From positions 1,984,001-2,048,000 of the forward strand of contig NZ_CP173427.1 in NCBI RefSeq assembly GCF_045038035.1: a DNA stretch of 64,000 bases, read 5' to 3'. The position numbers and the translations under genes are program-made. How positions within the stretch are numbered: position 1 is the first letter of the stretch; each line of letters starts with the position of its first letter. This DNA is from Paenibacillus_F chitinolyticus_A. Lineage in GTDB: Bacteria > Bacillota > Bacilli > Paenibacillales > NBRC-103111. The notes beneath the pieces are model-generated. The model was not told the origin of the DNA. It did no database searches and saw only the letters and a list, made by a program, of their open reading frames with translations. Below, one piece after another: positions 32,020 to 41,296 of this stretch.

Positions 32020-34800
32020 ATGAGTCAGAAAGAATGGTACCAGATGACGGCGGATGAAGTCCTGCAGACGCAGCGCGTTCATCCGTCCGAAGGTCTGTCA
32101 TCGGCAGAGGCGGACAACAGGCAGACCGAAGCCGGCCGCAATGAACTGTCCGAAGGAAAAAGCGTCTCGCCGGTCACATTGTTTTTAAATCAGTTCAAGG
32201 ACTTCATGGTTCTCGTATTGATGGGCGCCACACTCGTATCGGGACTGCTCGGCGAATTTTTGGACGCTATAACCATCGTCGCCATTATCATCATGAACGG
32301 AATTCTCGGGTTTATACAGGAATTCCGCGCCGAGCGTTCGCTCCGTGCTTTGAAAGAACTTTCGGCGCCGGGGGCCAAGGTAATGCGAGGGGGAGAATTG
32401 CAGATGATCCCCGCCCGGGACCTGGTTCCCGGGGATATCATTCTCCTGGAGAGCGGAGACCGGGTTCCCGCGGATATCCGGCTCATCGAAGCGAACAGCT
32501 TCTACGTGGAGGAATCCGCCTTGACGGGCGAGTCCGTTCCGGTCGGCAAAACCGTCGACCCCTTAAGCTCCGACACCGTGACGATCGGAGACCAGCGGAA
32601 TCTCGCATTTATGGGCACGATGGTCACGCGGGGTACGGGGAAAGGCGCGGTCGTGCGGATCGGCATGGAGACCGAAATGGGGAAGATCGCCGACCTGATC
32701 CAAAATACGGAGACGCTTGAAACCCCGCTTCAGCATCGGCTGGAGCAGCTCGGCAAGATTCTGATCATCGTAGCGCTCTGCTTGACGGTCATGGTGGTTG
32801 TCGCCGGTATCGTGCACGGACAGCCTCCTTATGCGATGTTTCTCGCGGGAGTCAGTTTGGCCGTAGCGGCTATTCCGGAAGGACTGCCCGCCATTGTTAC
32901 GATAGCTTTGGCCCTTGGCGTACAGCGTATGATCAAACGCAAAGCGATCGTCCGCAAGCTGCCCTCCGTCGAAACGCTCGGCTGCGCTTCCGTGATTTGC
33001 TCGGACAAGACGGGGACGCTGACCCAGAACAAAATGACGGTGACCCATCTGTGGGTCGGCGGCAGCCTGCTGGAAGTAAGCGGAGACGGTTACACGCCGG
33101 AAGGCGAGATCAGCGCCGGCGGCAAAAGAGTCAATCCCGCCAAAAATTCGATGCTGCGCCAGTTTCTTCAGGTATCGGCTTTGTGCAGCAATGCGGTTCT
33201 TTATAAAGAGGAAACGGAACCGGGCAAGAAAAAGCGCGGCAAAGACGAACTGCCGGATACGGTGTGGAACGTAAAGGGGGATCCGACGGAAGGCGCTCTT
33301 GTCGTATTGGCCGCTAAAGCCGGCGTTACGCACGAAGCCTTGAATCCCCAGTTCGGCCGGCTGGCCGAGTTCCCTTTCGACTCCGAAAGAAAGCGGATGT
33401 CGGTTATCGTCTCCAGCGGAGGCCGCAAGCTGGTGATGACCAAAGGAGCGCCGGATGTGCTCATGCAGCACTGCTCCTACATTTTATGGGACGACAAGGT
33501 GATTCCGTTCACATCCACGCTCAAAGCCAAAGTGATGGCCGCGAACGAAGGGATGGCGCGTTCGGCGCTCCGCGTGCTCGGAACGGCTTACCGGGAGATG
33601 AAGCCGACGGAGTCGTGCGAGGATCACGAGGATGCCGAGCGCGGGCTCGTCTTCGTAGGCTTGGCCGGCATGATCGATCCGCCGCGCCGCGAAGTCCGTG
33701 AAGCGATGGCCAAATGCCGCAAGGCCGGCATCAAGACGGTGATGATCACCGGGGATCACCTGACGACCGCGGAAGCCATCGCCAAGCAGCTCGGGATGCT
33801 CCCGGCCGGGGGTGTGTGCATCAGCGGCCACCAGCTTGCGGCCATGGACGACGAGGCGCTCGAAAGCAAAGTAGACGATATCTACGTCTACGCCCGCGTT
33901 TCGCCGGAGCACAAGCTCCGCATCGTCAAAGCGCTCCAGGCCAAAGGCCATGTCGTCGCGATGACGGGCGACGGAGTCAATGACGCGCCGGCCATCAAGG
34001 CGGCGGATATCGGCATCGCCATGGGAATAAGCGGCACGGACGTGACGAAGGAAGCGTCGTCCCTGGTGCTCAGCGACGACAACTTCGCGACGATCGTGGC
34101 GGCTATCGAGGAAGGCCGGGGAATCTACGAGAATATCCGGAAGTTCATCCGGTATCTGCTCGCTTCCAATGTCGGCGAAATTCTGACGATGTTCCTCGCC
34201 ATGATGGCGGGGCTCCCGCTCCCGCTTATCCCGATTCAGATTTTGTGGGTCAATCTGGTGACGGACGGCCTGCCCGCGATGGCGCTTGGCGTCGATCAGG
34301 CGGAAAAAGACCTGATGCAGCACAAGCCCCGCTCGGCGAAAGAAAACATTTTCGCACGCCGTCTGGGATGGAAAATTATTTCCAGAGGGTTTCTTATCGG
34401 CATCTGCACGCTGGGCGCTTTCTGGCTCGTGCTGCGGGAAAACCCCGGAGATGCCCAGCATCTCGTCAAGGCGCAGAGCGTTGCCTTCGCGACGCTCGTT
34501 ATGGCGCAGCTCATCCATGTGTTCGACTGCCGCAGCTCGCGCTCCATTTTTCACCGCAATCCGCTTCAGAACAAGTATCTGGTCCTGGCGGTCCTGTCTT
34601 CGCTCGTTCTGATGCTGGGCGTGATGTATACCCCGCAGCTGCAGCCTATTTTCAAAACCGTTCCGCTCGGCTTCACAGAATGGATCATCGTGCTGATTGC
34701 GGCAGGTATTCCAACCTTCCTGATGGGACTGGGGAGCGTCATGCAGAATCCTTCCAAGAAAAAAACGGCGAAGTACAGCTCCAAGCCGAGCTTCCGGTAA
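32020..34800 (+). CDS. yloB: P-type calcium-transporting ATPase (YloB-like)
   Basis: P2A-type cation pump of 926 residues in the cytoplasmic membrane, close to B. subtilis YloB, which exports Ca2+ and supports sporulation. Conserved parts are the actuator TGES (169-172), the phosphorylation site CSDKTGTLT with Asp329, the nucleotide-binding KGAPD, the hinge GDGVNDAPA (650-658) and transmembrane helix 4 AAIPEGLPA with the ion-site Glu. Ten helices are apparent. GTG at 32017 is immediately followed by the ATG used here; GGGAGGGG precedes both. A terminator follows the gene. Confidence 0.95.
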   Translation: MSQKEWYQMTADEVLQTQRVHPSEGLSSAEADNRQTEAGRNELSEGKSVSPVTLFLNQFKDFMVLVLMGATLVSGLLGEFLDAITIVAIIIMNGILGFIQEFRAERSLRALKELSAPGAKVMRGGELQMIPARDLVPGDIILLESGDRVPADIRLIEANSFYVEESALTGESVPVGKTVDPLSSDTVTIGDQRNLAFMGTMVTRGTGKGAVVRIGMETEMGKIADLIQNTETLETPLQHRLEQLGKILIIVALCLTVMVVVAGIVHGQPPYAMFLAGVSLAVAAIPEGLPAIVTIALALGVQRMIKRKAIVRKLPSVETLGCASVICSDKTGTLTQNKMTVTHLWVGGSLLEVSGDGYTPEGEISAGGKRVNPAKNSMLRQFLQVSALCSNAVLYKEETEPGKKKRGKDELPDTVWNVKGDPTEGALVVLAAKAGVTHEALNPQFGRLAEFPFDSERKRMSVIVSSGGRKLVMTKGAPDVLMQHCSYILWDDKVIPFTSTLKAKVMAANEGMARSALRVLGTAYREMKPTESCEDHEDAERGLVFVGLAGMIDPPRREVREAMAKCRKAGIKTVMITGDHLTTAEAIAKQLGMLPAGGVCISGHQLAAMDDEALESKVDDIYVYARVSPEHKLRIVKALQAKGHVVAMTGDGVNDAPAIKAADIGIAMGISGTDVTKEASSLVLSDDNFATIVAAIEEGRGIYENIRKFIRYLLASNVGEILTMFLAMMAGLPLPLIPIQILWVNLVTDGLPAMALGVDQAEKDLMQHKPRSAKENIFARRLGWKIISRGFLIGICTLGAFWLVLRENPGDAQHLVKAQSVAFATLVMAQLIHVFDCRSSRSIFHRNPLQNKYLVLAVLSSLVLMLGVMYTPQLQPIFKTVPLGFTEWIIVLIAAGIPTFLMGLGSVMQNPSKKKTAKYSSKPSFR

Positions 34801-34832
34801 TCCCCGCGAGCCGGATCGCCTGTGAAGTTTTC

Positions 34833-34868
34833 AAACCCGTTAAACGGCCGACGCCGTCACGGGTTTTT
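34833..34868 (+). terminator. Terminator of yloB
   Basis: AAACCCGT (34833-34840) pairs with ACGGGTTT (34859-34866) and an inner ACGGC/GCCGT stem; a T-rich tract follows. Confidence 0.75.
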
Positions 34869-34890
34869 CTTTTTTGCGGGAAACTGGCGA

Positions 34891-34919
34891 TAGCCAGACA
34901 TATTCTTTTGCGCTATGAT
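34891..34919 (+). promoter_or_regulatory. Possible sigma-A promoter of dapF
   Basis: TAGCCA (34891-34896, four of six matches), 17-base spacer, TATGAT (34914-34919), 42 bases before the dapF ATG. Confidence 0.5.
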
Positions 34920-34961
34920 AAAGGGAATGACATTACATCGAATTAGCGAGAGGGAATCCTT

Positions 34962-35798
34962 ATGGAATTTACGAAAATGAACGGTCTGGGCAACGATTTT
35001 ATCGTGCTGTCCGGCTATAAAGAACTTCCCGAGAATGTAGCGGAACTCGCTGTCCGCTGGTGCAACCGGTATTTCGGGATCGGCGCCGACGGGCTGGTGT
35101 TCATTCTGCCCTCCGAGAAAGCGGACGTGCAGATGCGCATCATCAATTCGGACGGAAGCGAACCGGAGCAGTGCGGCAACGCGATCCGCTGCGTCGCCAA
35201 ATATGTGTACGACCGGGACCCCGGCAAAAGAGAAGCCATCACCGTCGAAACGCGCGGAGCCGGCGTGCAGCAGGTGCATGTGACGGCGGAGAATGGCCTC
35301 GCCAAAGCGATTCGCGTCGACATGGGAGAGCCTGTGCTTCAAGGTCTCGAAATCCCGACGACAATCGACGCCGAGCAGGTGATTGACCGGCCGATCGAAG
35401 CGGGGGGGCGGACCTTCACGTTTACGGCGGTTTCGATGGGCAATCCGCACTGCGTCATCGATGTGGAAGACGCACCGAGCTTCGATCTGGCCGCTTGGGG
35501 GCCTCTGCTGGAGCGGCATCCGCTGTTTCCGAACAAGGCCAACGTCGAGTTTGTGACGGTCCGCTCCAGAGATTACGCGGATATGCGCGTATGGGAAAGG
35601 GGAGCGGGGCCCACACTGGCCTGCGGAACCGGAGCGTGCGCTACGCTCGTCGCTCTCGTTTTGACGGGCAAAACGGATCGCACCGCCACGATTTCGCTTA
35701 AAGGCGGCGATCTGCTGATCGAATGGAACGAGGCCGACAACCGGGTGTATATGACCGGGCCGGCCGCTGAGGTTTACAAAGGAAAAGTCGAAGAGTAA
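34962..35798 (+). CDS. dapF: Diaminopimelate epimerase
   Basis: Interconverts LL- and meso-diaminopimelate for lysine and peptidoglycan synthesis, 278 residues. The N terminus MEFTKMNGLGNDFIVL is the family signature. The two catalytic cysteines are in EQCGNAIRC and LACGTGAC, and SMGNPHCV and WERGAGPT are conserved. GAGAGGGA lies upstream of the ATG. Its place between yloB and the methionine-cycle gene is not part of the B. subtilis ylo block, so it has been inserted here relative to that genome. It has a possible promoter and a short terminator of its own. Confidence 0.97.
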   Translation: MEFTKMNGLGNDFIVLSGYKELPENVAELAVRWCNRYFGIGADGLVFILPSEKADVQMRIINSDGSEPEQCGNAIRCVAKYVYDRDPGKREAITVETRGAGVQQVHVTAENGLAKAIRVDMGEPVLQGLEIPTTIDAEQVIDRPIEAGGRTFTFTAVSMGNPHCVIDVEDAPSFDLAAWGPLLERHPLFPNKANVEFVTVRSRDYADMRVWERGAGPTLACGTGACATLVALVLTGKTDRTATISLKGGDLLIEWNEADNRVYMTGPAAEVYKGKVEE

Positions 35799-35801
35799 CG
35801 G

Positions 35802-35826
35802 CCGGCGGCGCGAAGCCGCCGGTTTT
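35802..35826 (+). terminator. Hairpin after dapF, probable terminator
   Basis: CCGGCGGC (35802-35809) pairs with GCCGCCGG (35815-35822), followed by only four T, so it may be leaky. Confidence 0.6.
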
Positions 35827-35907
35827 ACTATAGAACGTAAAAAGCCTTTAAGTTTGCCGGTCGTTTGTGTTAAAGTAAATGTACTATTTTGATGGGGTGG
35901 GAAGAAC

Positions 35908-37800
35908 ATGAAACCGGAACTCCGCCAGGTGCTTGCGCAGAAGATCCTTATCGGGGACGGAGCGATGGGGACCTACTTATATCAGCAGGGCTTTCCCGTC
36001 GGAATTTCCTACGAGGAGCTTAACCTGATTCAATCCGAAGTGGTTGCCGACGTTCATCGTCGCTATTATGAAGCCGGTGCCCGGCTTATCGAAACGAATA
36101 CTTTCTCCGCAAATAGGGAAAAATTATCCAAATACGGCCTTGAGCAGGAAGTCGAGGCCATCAACAGAGCCGGCGTCGAGCTGGCCCGCAGTTCGGTCGG
36201 CGAGGATGCTTACGTGGTCGGAGCGATCGGCCCGATCCGGGCGGGCATGCGCAAGAACGTCCGTACGGCGGATGTCGAGGATGCGCTGCGCGAACAAATC
36301 CTCGTGCTGCTCGATACACAGGTGGACGGGCTGCTGCTGGAGACGTTCTACGATCTTGAGGAGATGCTTATCGCGCTGCGCCTGATCCGTCAGCTCAGCT
36401 CGATTCCCGTCATCTGCCAGTTCGCTACCGAAGGAATCAACACGACGCATGACGGGATTTCCCTGCAGGACGCGTTCCTCCGCCTGAAAGAGGAAGGGGC
36501 CGATGTAATCGGATTCAACTGCCGTACGGGTCCCAACGGCATTCTGCGCTCCCTCCAAGGAGTCGCCCAACTGAGCGACATCCCGTTCTCGGTATTCCCG
36601 AACGCGGGTATTCCGGACTACGTGGACGGCCGTTACTCGTATGCCGCGACGCCGGAGTATTTTGCCGAAAGCGCGCTGCGCTTTGCCGATTTAGGCGCCA
36701 GGATCATCGGCGGCTGCTGCGGAACGACACCGGAGCATATCGCGGCTATGGTCAAGGCTCTCCAGGGCTACGAGCCGAACCGGAGCGAAGTATATGCGGC
36801 GGAATCCGTTTCCGCAGCGGAACGGGCCGTCGTGACCGAACCCGCTCCACAGACGTCCTTCCGGGAGGCGGATGTCGAACCTACTCTGGTCGACCTTGTG
36901 AAACAGCGCCATACGGTTATCGTGGAGCTGGACCCTCCGCGCGACCTCGACATCGGCAAGTTCATGGAAGGGACGAAAGCCCTCCAGGACGTGCACGTGG
37001 ACGCCATTACGATGGCCGACAATTCATTGGCCGTGACGCGGATGAGCAATCTTGCGCTCGGCATGCTCGTTAAAGAGCAGCACGGGGCGCGTCCGCTCAT
37101 TCACATCGCCTGCCGCGACCGCAACAGCATCGGTACGCAGTCCCACCTGATGGGCCTGCATGCGCTGGGGATCGATCACGTGCTCGCCGTGACGGGAGAT
37201 CCCGCGAGATTCGGCGATCTGCCGGGCGCAAGCTCCGTCTATGACATGACTTCGTTCGAAATGATCCGCATGATCAAACAGCTCAACGAAGGCATCGCTT
37301 TTTCGGGCAAGCCGCTCAAGAAGAAAGCCAATTTCATTGTCGGCGCGGCTTTTAATCCGAACGTGAAATATTTGGACAAGGCGGTCCAAAGACTGGAACG
37401 GAAGATCGAGTCCGGCGCCGATTATATCATGACCCAGCCCGTCTATGATCCGAAGCTGATCGAGCGCATGCACGAGGCGACCAAGCATCTGGATGTTCCC
37501 GTTTTCGTAGGCATCATGCCGCTGGCCAGCGGCCGGAACGCGGAGTATTTGCACAACGAGGTTCCGGGTATCCAGCTTTCGGACGAAGTGCGGGCCAGAA
37601 TGACGGGACTCGAAGGGGAAGCGGGGCGCAAAGAAGGCGTGGCTATCGCCAAAGAGCTGCTTGATGCCGCAATGCCTCTGTTTAATGGCATTTATTTCAT
37701 GACACCGTTCCTGTTTTACGACATGAGCGTGCAGCTTACACAGTACGTCTGGCAAAAAGCCGAGCGCCGTGAATTGCTCTTGTCCCCCCTTTTAAAATGA
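35908..37800 (+). CDS. yitJ: Bifunctional homocysteine S-methyltransferase / methylenetetrahydrofolate reductase
   Basis: Fusion protein of 630 residues as in B. subtilis YitJ. The N-terminal half (about 1-290) is a homocysteine methyltransferase with the zinc cysteines in GFNCRTG and IIGGCCGTTPEH. The C-terminal half (about 335-625) is a MetF-like reductase with IVELDPPRD, LAVTGDPARFGDLPG and YIMTQPVYD. Together they can make methyl-THF and transfer a methyl group to homocysteine. GGGGTGGG precedes the ATG. Unlike the Bacillus gene there is no room for an S-box riboswitch in the 109-base upstream gap. It runs into yicC without a terminator. Confidence 0.93.
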   Translation: MKPELRQVLAQKILIGDGAMGTYLYQQGFPVGISYEELNLIQSEVVADVHRRYYEAGARLIETNTFSANREKLSKYGLEQEVEAINRAGVELARSSVGEDAYVVGAIGPIRAGMRKNVRTADVEDALREQILVLLDTQVDGLLLETFYDLEEMLIALRLIRQLSSIPVICQFATEGINTTHDGISLQDAFLRLKEEGADVIGFNCRTGPNGILRSLQGVAQLSDIPFSVFPNAGIPDYVDGRYSYAATPEYFAESALRFADLGARIIGGCCGTTPEHIAAMVKALQGYEPNRSEVYAAESVSAAERAVVTEPAPQTSFREADVEPTLVDLVKQRHTVIVELDPPRDLDIGKFMEGTKALQDVHVDAITMADNSLAVTRMSNLALGMLVKEQHGARPLIHIACRDRNSIGTQSHLMGLHALGIDHVLAVTGDPARFGDLPGASSVYDMTSFEMIRMIKQLNEGIAFSGKPLKKKANFIVGAAFNPNVKYLDKAVQRLERKIESGADYIMTQPVYDPKLIERMHEATKHLDVPVFVGIMPLASGRNAEYLHNEVPGIQLSDEVRARMTGLEGEAGRKEGVAIAKELLDAAMPLFNGIYFMTPFLFYDMSVQLTQYVWQKAERRELLLSPLLK

Positions 37801-37832
37801 ATTACAATAGGTTAATGGATGTGAGCCCCTAT

Positions 37833-38717
37833 ATGATACGAAGTATGACCGGATTCGGGCATGCCTCGCTTTCTTCGCAAGGCTACCGGGTGTCGATTGA
37901 TATCAAAACCGTGAATCACCGCTATTGCGACATCTCTGTGCGTATGCCGAAAGAATGGATGGCCTACGAAGACACCATCAAGAAAACGGTACTCCGCTTC
38001 ATTAAACGAGGCCGTGCCGATTGCTTTGTGACGATTGAGCGGGACTCCGCTTCCAATAAATCGGTAACAGTCGACTGGGCGCTCGTGGACGGATACATGC
38101 AGGCTGCCGAGCAGCTTCGCCAGAAGCATGGCTTAGCCGGGGAGCTGCATCTGTCGGATCTCCTCAAACTGCCGGATTTGCTTGCCATTTCCGAGCAGCG
38201 CGGGGGGGACGACGATGCGCTCGCCGATCTTTTGGTTGCCTGCACGGAAGGAGCGCTGGCTGAGCTGAACGGCATGAGGGAAAAAGAAGGCTCCCACCTG
38301 TCGGAAGATTTGACCGTCCGGCTGACGATGATTGAAGATCTTAACGTCGAAATGAAACGTTACGCCCCCGAAGTCGTCCGGGAATATGCCGTGAAGCTGC
38401 GGCAGCGGATTCAGGAGCTGCTGACGGATCAAGTTCCGGTAGATGAACAGCGGCTCGCAGCCGAGATAGCCTTGTTTGCGGACCGCTCCAATGTGGACGA
38501 AGAGATGACCCGGCTGCACAGCCACATCAGCCAATTTAGGCAGCTGCTCGGTTCCCGGGAACCTGTCGGTCGCAAGCTCGATTTTCTCATTCAAGAAATG
38601 AACCGCGAAGCAAATACCATCGGCTCCAAAGCGGGACACATTGAAGTGTCAGGCAGGGTCATTGAGCTGAAAGCCGAATTGGAAAAAATGAGAGAACAAA
38701 TACAGAATATCGAGTGA
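37833..38717 (+). CDS. yloC: YicC/YloC family endoribonuclease
   Basis: Protein of 294 residues of the YicC family; E. coli YicC has RNase activity and the Bacillus member YloC lies in the same position. The start MIRSMTGFGHA is the family hallmark, and the central KTVNHRYCDISVRMP and the C-terminal GRKLDFLIQEMNREANTIGSK are strongly conserved. The frame is open back to 37797, overlapping the preceding stop, but the ATG at 37833 gives the canonical N terminus; GGATGTGA is its RBS. RemA follows 31 bases downstream, in B. subtilis order. Confidence 0.93.
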   Translation: MIRSMTGFGHASLSSQGYRVSIDIKTVNHRYCDISVRMPKEWMAYEDTIKKTVLRFIKRGRADCFVTIERDSASNKSVTVDWALVDGYMQAAEQLRQKHGLAGELHLSDLLKLPDLLAISEQRGGDDDALADLLVACTEGALAELNGMREKEGSHLSEDLTVRLTMIEDLNVEMKRYAPEVVREYAVKLRQRIQELLTDQVPVDEQRLAAEIALFADRSNVDEEMTRLHSHISQFRQLLGSREPVGRKLDFLIQEMNREANTIGSKAGHIEVSGRVIELKAELEKMREQIQNIE

Positions 38718-38748
38718 ACCGCTGACGGTGTCACGAGGAGGAAACTCA

Positions 38749-39009
38749 ATGGCCATCAAATTGATCAACATCGGGTTCGGTAATATTGTTTCGGCAAACC
38801 GTATCATTTCGATCGTAAGCCCCGAATCCGCTCCGATTAAAAGGATCATTCAGGAGGCGCGCGACCGCCATATGCTGATTGACGCGACTTACGGGAGAAG
38901 AACCCGCGCCGTCATCATTACGGACAGCGACCATGTGATCCTATCTGCGGTTCAACCGGAGACCGTTGCTCACCGACTTTCTAACAAGGACGATGATCAT
39001 GACGAGTAA
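38749..39009 (+). CDS. remA: Extracellular matrix regulator RemA
   Basis: DNA-binding protein of 86 residues that in B. subtilis activates biofilm matrix and osmoprotection genes. The sequence AIKLINIGFGNIVSANRIIS, PIKRIIQEARD and IDATYGRRTRAVIITDS is very close to the B. subtilis protein. CGAGGAGG precedes the ATG at 38749; an earlier in-frame codon at 38728 is upstream of that RBS. It overlaps gmk by 11 bases. Confidence 0.95.
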   Translation: MAIKLINIGFGNIVSANRIISIVSPESAPIKRIIQEARDRHMLIDATYGRRTRAVIITDSDHVILSAVQPETVAHRLSNKDDDHDE

Positions 39010-39631
39010 TACAAATACACTGGAACGGGATAGAGGAATTTTGATCGTGCTTTCGGGCCCTTCGGGCGTCGGCAAAGGAACCGTGTGTTCCGCGCTTCGC
39101 AAGATGTCGCCTGAGCTGGTCTATTCTGTTTCCGCCACAACCCGCAAGCCTAGAGAAGGCGAAGTGGAGGGTGTCAATTATTTTTTCAAATCGAAAGACC
39201 AGTTCGAACAATTAATCGCTGCCGACGAGATGCTGGAACATGCCGAGTATGTGGGCAATTATTACGGCACTCCTCGCCGCTTTGTGGAAGAAACGCTCGC
39301 CTCCGGCAAGGACGTTATCCTGGAAATCGAAGTGCAGGGCGCTTTGAAGGTCAAGGAGAAGTTTCCTGAGGCGACGTTTATCTTCCTGATTCCGCCTTCT
39401 CTGGCCGAGCTGGAGAACCGTATCGTGACTCGCGGTACGGAAACGAACGACATTATCCGCAGCCGCATGTCCGTGGCTGTCGACGAGATTCGTTTGATGC
39501 GGCATTACGATTATGGTATCGTCAATGACGAGGTACACAAAGCTTGCTACAAAATCCAGTCCATTCTTATGGCTGAACATTGTAAGTGCGACCGGATTTT
39601 ACCCAGATTGGAACAATGGATCGGAGAGTGA
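38999..39631 (+). CDS. gmk: Guanylate kinase
   Basis: Phosphorylates GMP to GDP, 210 residues. The P-loop is SGPSGVGKGT near residue 20; the GMP-binding ATTRKPREGEVEGVNYFF and the lid segment SRMSVAVDEIR are present. Two start codons lie close together (38993 and 38999); AAGGA eight bases before 38999 supports the second. Its start lies inside remA, which implies translational coupling, and rpoZ follows nine bases after its stop, as in B. subtilis. Confidence 0.96.
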   Translation: MTSNTNTLERDRGILIVLSGPSGVGKGTVCSALRKMSPELVYSVSATTRKPREGEVEGVNYFFKSKDQFEQLIAADEMLEHAEYVGNYYGTPRRFVEETLASGKDVILEIEVQGALKVKEKFPEATFIFLIPPSLAELENRIVTRGTETNDIIRSRMSVAVDEIRLMRHYDYGIVNDEVHKACYKIQSILMAEHCKCDRILPRLEQWIGE

Positions 39632-39640
39632 ACGACAAGT

Positions 39641-39856
39641 ATGCTGTATCCTTCAATTGATAAACTGCTCGACAAAGTGGATAGCAAATATTCGCTCGTA
39701 GTTGCCGCCGCTAAGCGTGCGAGATCTCTTAGAGACGGTACGAACACCCACCTGCAGGATATTAAATCCCACAAGCAGGTTGGAGTGGCCCTGGAAGAAT
39801 TGTACGGAGATCTTGTAAAGTACGAGAAGATCGAAACCAAAGAAGACGCCGAATAG
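39641..39856 (+). CDS. rpoZ: RNA polymerase omega subunit
   Basis: Small RNA polymerase subunit of 71 residues. It begins MLYPSIDKLLDKVDSKYSLV and contains VVAAAKRARSL, the helix that clamps the beta-prime subunit. GGAGAG is about 12 bases before the ATG, a little long. It lies between gmk and coaBC as in Bacillus. Two small hairpins lie between it and coaBC. Confidence 0.93.
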   Translation: MLYPSIDKLLDKVDSKYSLVVAAAKRARSLRDGTNTHLQDIKSHKQVGVALEELYGDLVKYEKIETKEDAE

Positions 39857-39969
39857 GATCCAAGCGGTCCGTTCGGCCCAAAGCGGCAGTCCCTGTGACT
39901 GCCGTTCTATGTATACAACCGGATGCTGCGATCCTGAATATAACGGGATGCAAGTATACCGGATATCAG

Positions 39970-39998
39970 GACAACCCATTGCGGTTGTTATTTTTTTC
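39970..39998 (+). terminator. Weak hairpin with T run before coaBC
   Basis: ACAACC (39971-39976) pairs with GGTTGT (39983-39988), then TA and seven T. It would partly separate the gmk-rpoZ transcript from coaBC. Another hairpin, CGGCAGT/ACTGCCG, lies at 39884-39904 without a T run. Confidence 0.5.
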
Positions 39999-40018
39999 TT
40001 GCCGGGAGGGAACTGCCG

Positions 40019-41296
40019 ATGTTATCAGGTAAAACAATCGTAGTCGGCGTATGCGGGGGAATAGCCGCTTATAAGGCGGCTGCGCTTTGCAGCAAGCTGA
40101 GTCAGGCAGGGGCGGACGTGCGGGTGATTATGACGAAGTCCGCGGTCCAGTTTATTACGCCGCTGACTTTCCAGTCGCTGACCCGCAAGCCGGTAGCCGT
40201 GGATACGTTCGACGAGAAGGAAGCGGCCGTAATTTCCCACATCGATCTGGCCGACCGGGCGGATTTGGTTGTGGTCGCTCCGGCGACGGCGAACATGATC
40301 GGGAAAATGGCGCACGGGCTGGCGGACGATATGCTCAGCACGACGCTTCTCGCTACGACGGCGCCGGTGATGGTGGCTCCTGCCATGAACGTGCACATGT
40401 ACACGCACCCGGCGGTCGCGGGCAACATGAGAGTGCTGCAGGAGAGAGGGGTTCTGTTTGTGGAACCCGGAACCGGCCAATTGGCATGCGGGTATGTCGG
40501 GAAAGGACGTTTGGCCGAACCCGAGGAAATTTTCGGGCGGATCGCCGCGTATTTTCAGCAGGACACACCGCTTCAAGGCCGGAACGTGCTGGTGACGGCC
40601 GGAGGGACGGTCGAACGCATCGATCCCGTGCGTTACATTACAAACGATTCTTCCGGCAAAATGGGCTACGCTATTGCGGAGGCGGCCAAGCGGCTCGGAG
40701 CCAACGTCACGCTCGTCAGCGGACCTTCTTCACTTCCCGTGCCTCCGGGCGTCGAACGAGTATCCGTCACATCCGCTCTGGATATGTACGACAAGGTGAT
40801 GGCCCGTTTTGAGGAGACGGATCTCGTTTTCAAAGCGGCTGCGGTCGCCGATTACCGTCCTTCGGAACGGCGAGAGCAGAAAATGAAAAAAACCGGGGAA
40901 ACCCTTACGATCGAGCTTGTTAAAAATCCCGACATCCTTCAAGCTCTCGGAGAAGCCAAAACCCGACAGTTCGTGGTCGGCTTTGCGGCGGAAACCGAAC
41001 GGGTGGACGAGTATGCGCAGGGTAAGCTTTTGCGTAAAAAATGCGACCTGCTTGTCGCCAACGATGTCTCCATGCAAGGAGCGGGTTTCGGGACGGACAC
41101 CAATGTGGTGCGCATCTTCGATGCAGGCGGTCTTGTGGAAGCGCCGCCCATGATGACCAAGGCTGCCATAGCCGAACATATCGTCCGGCTGGCGGCGGAC
41201 CGTCAGCGGATGCGGCAGCAGGGAGCGGAGCCTGCGGAACCGTACGCTGCGGAACCGGGGGCAGACAAAGGGGAAACGCCATGTTCGCCAAAGTGA
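40019..41296 (+). CDS. coaBC: Bifunctional phosphopantothenoylcysteine decarboxylase / phosphopantothenate-cysteine ligase
   Basis: Two steps of coenzyme A synthesis in one 425-residue protein. The FMN-dependent CoaC half has GGIAAYKAAALCSKL, the active-site region APAMNVHMY and the lid ACGYVGKGRLAEP. The CoaB half starts near 190 (NVLVTAGGTVERIDPVRYITN) with SSGKMGYAIA and the late KKCDLLVANDVS. The extreme C terminus is a longer, Ala/Glu-rich tail. GGGAGGG is eight bases before the ATG. It overlaps priA by 16 bases. Confidence 0.95.
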   Translation: MLSGKTIVVGVCGGIAAYKAAALCSKLSQAGADVRVIMTKSAVQFITPLTFQSLTRKPVAVDTFDEKEAAVISHIDLADRADLVVVAPATANMIGKMAHGLADDMLSTTLLATTAPVMVAPAMNVHMYTHPAVAGNMRVLQERGVLFVEPGTGQLACGYVGKGRLAEPEEIFGRIAAYFQQDTPLQGRNVLVTAGGTVERIDPVRYITNDSSGKMGYAIAEAAKRLGANVTLVSGPSSLPVPPGVERVSVTSALDMYDKVMARFEETDLVFKAAAVADYRPSERREQKMKKTGETLTIELVKNPDILQALGEAKTRQFVVGFAAETERVDEYAQGKLLRKKCDLLVANDVSMQGAGFGTDTNVVRIFDAGGLVEAPPMMTKAAIAEHIVRLAADRQRMRQQGAEPAEPYAAEPGADKGETPCSPK

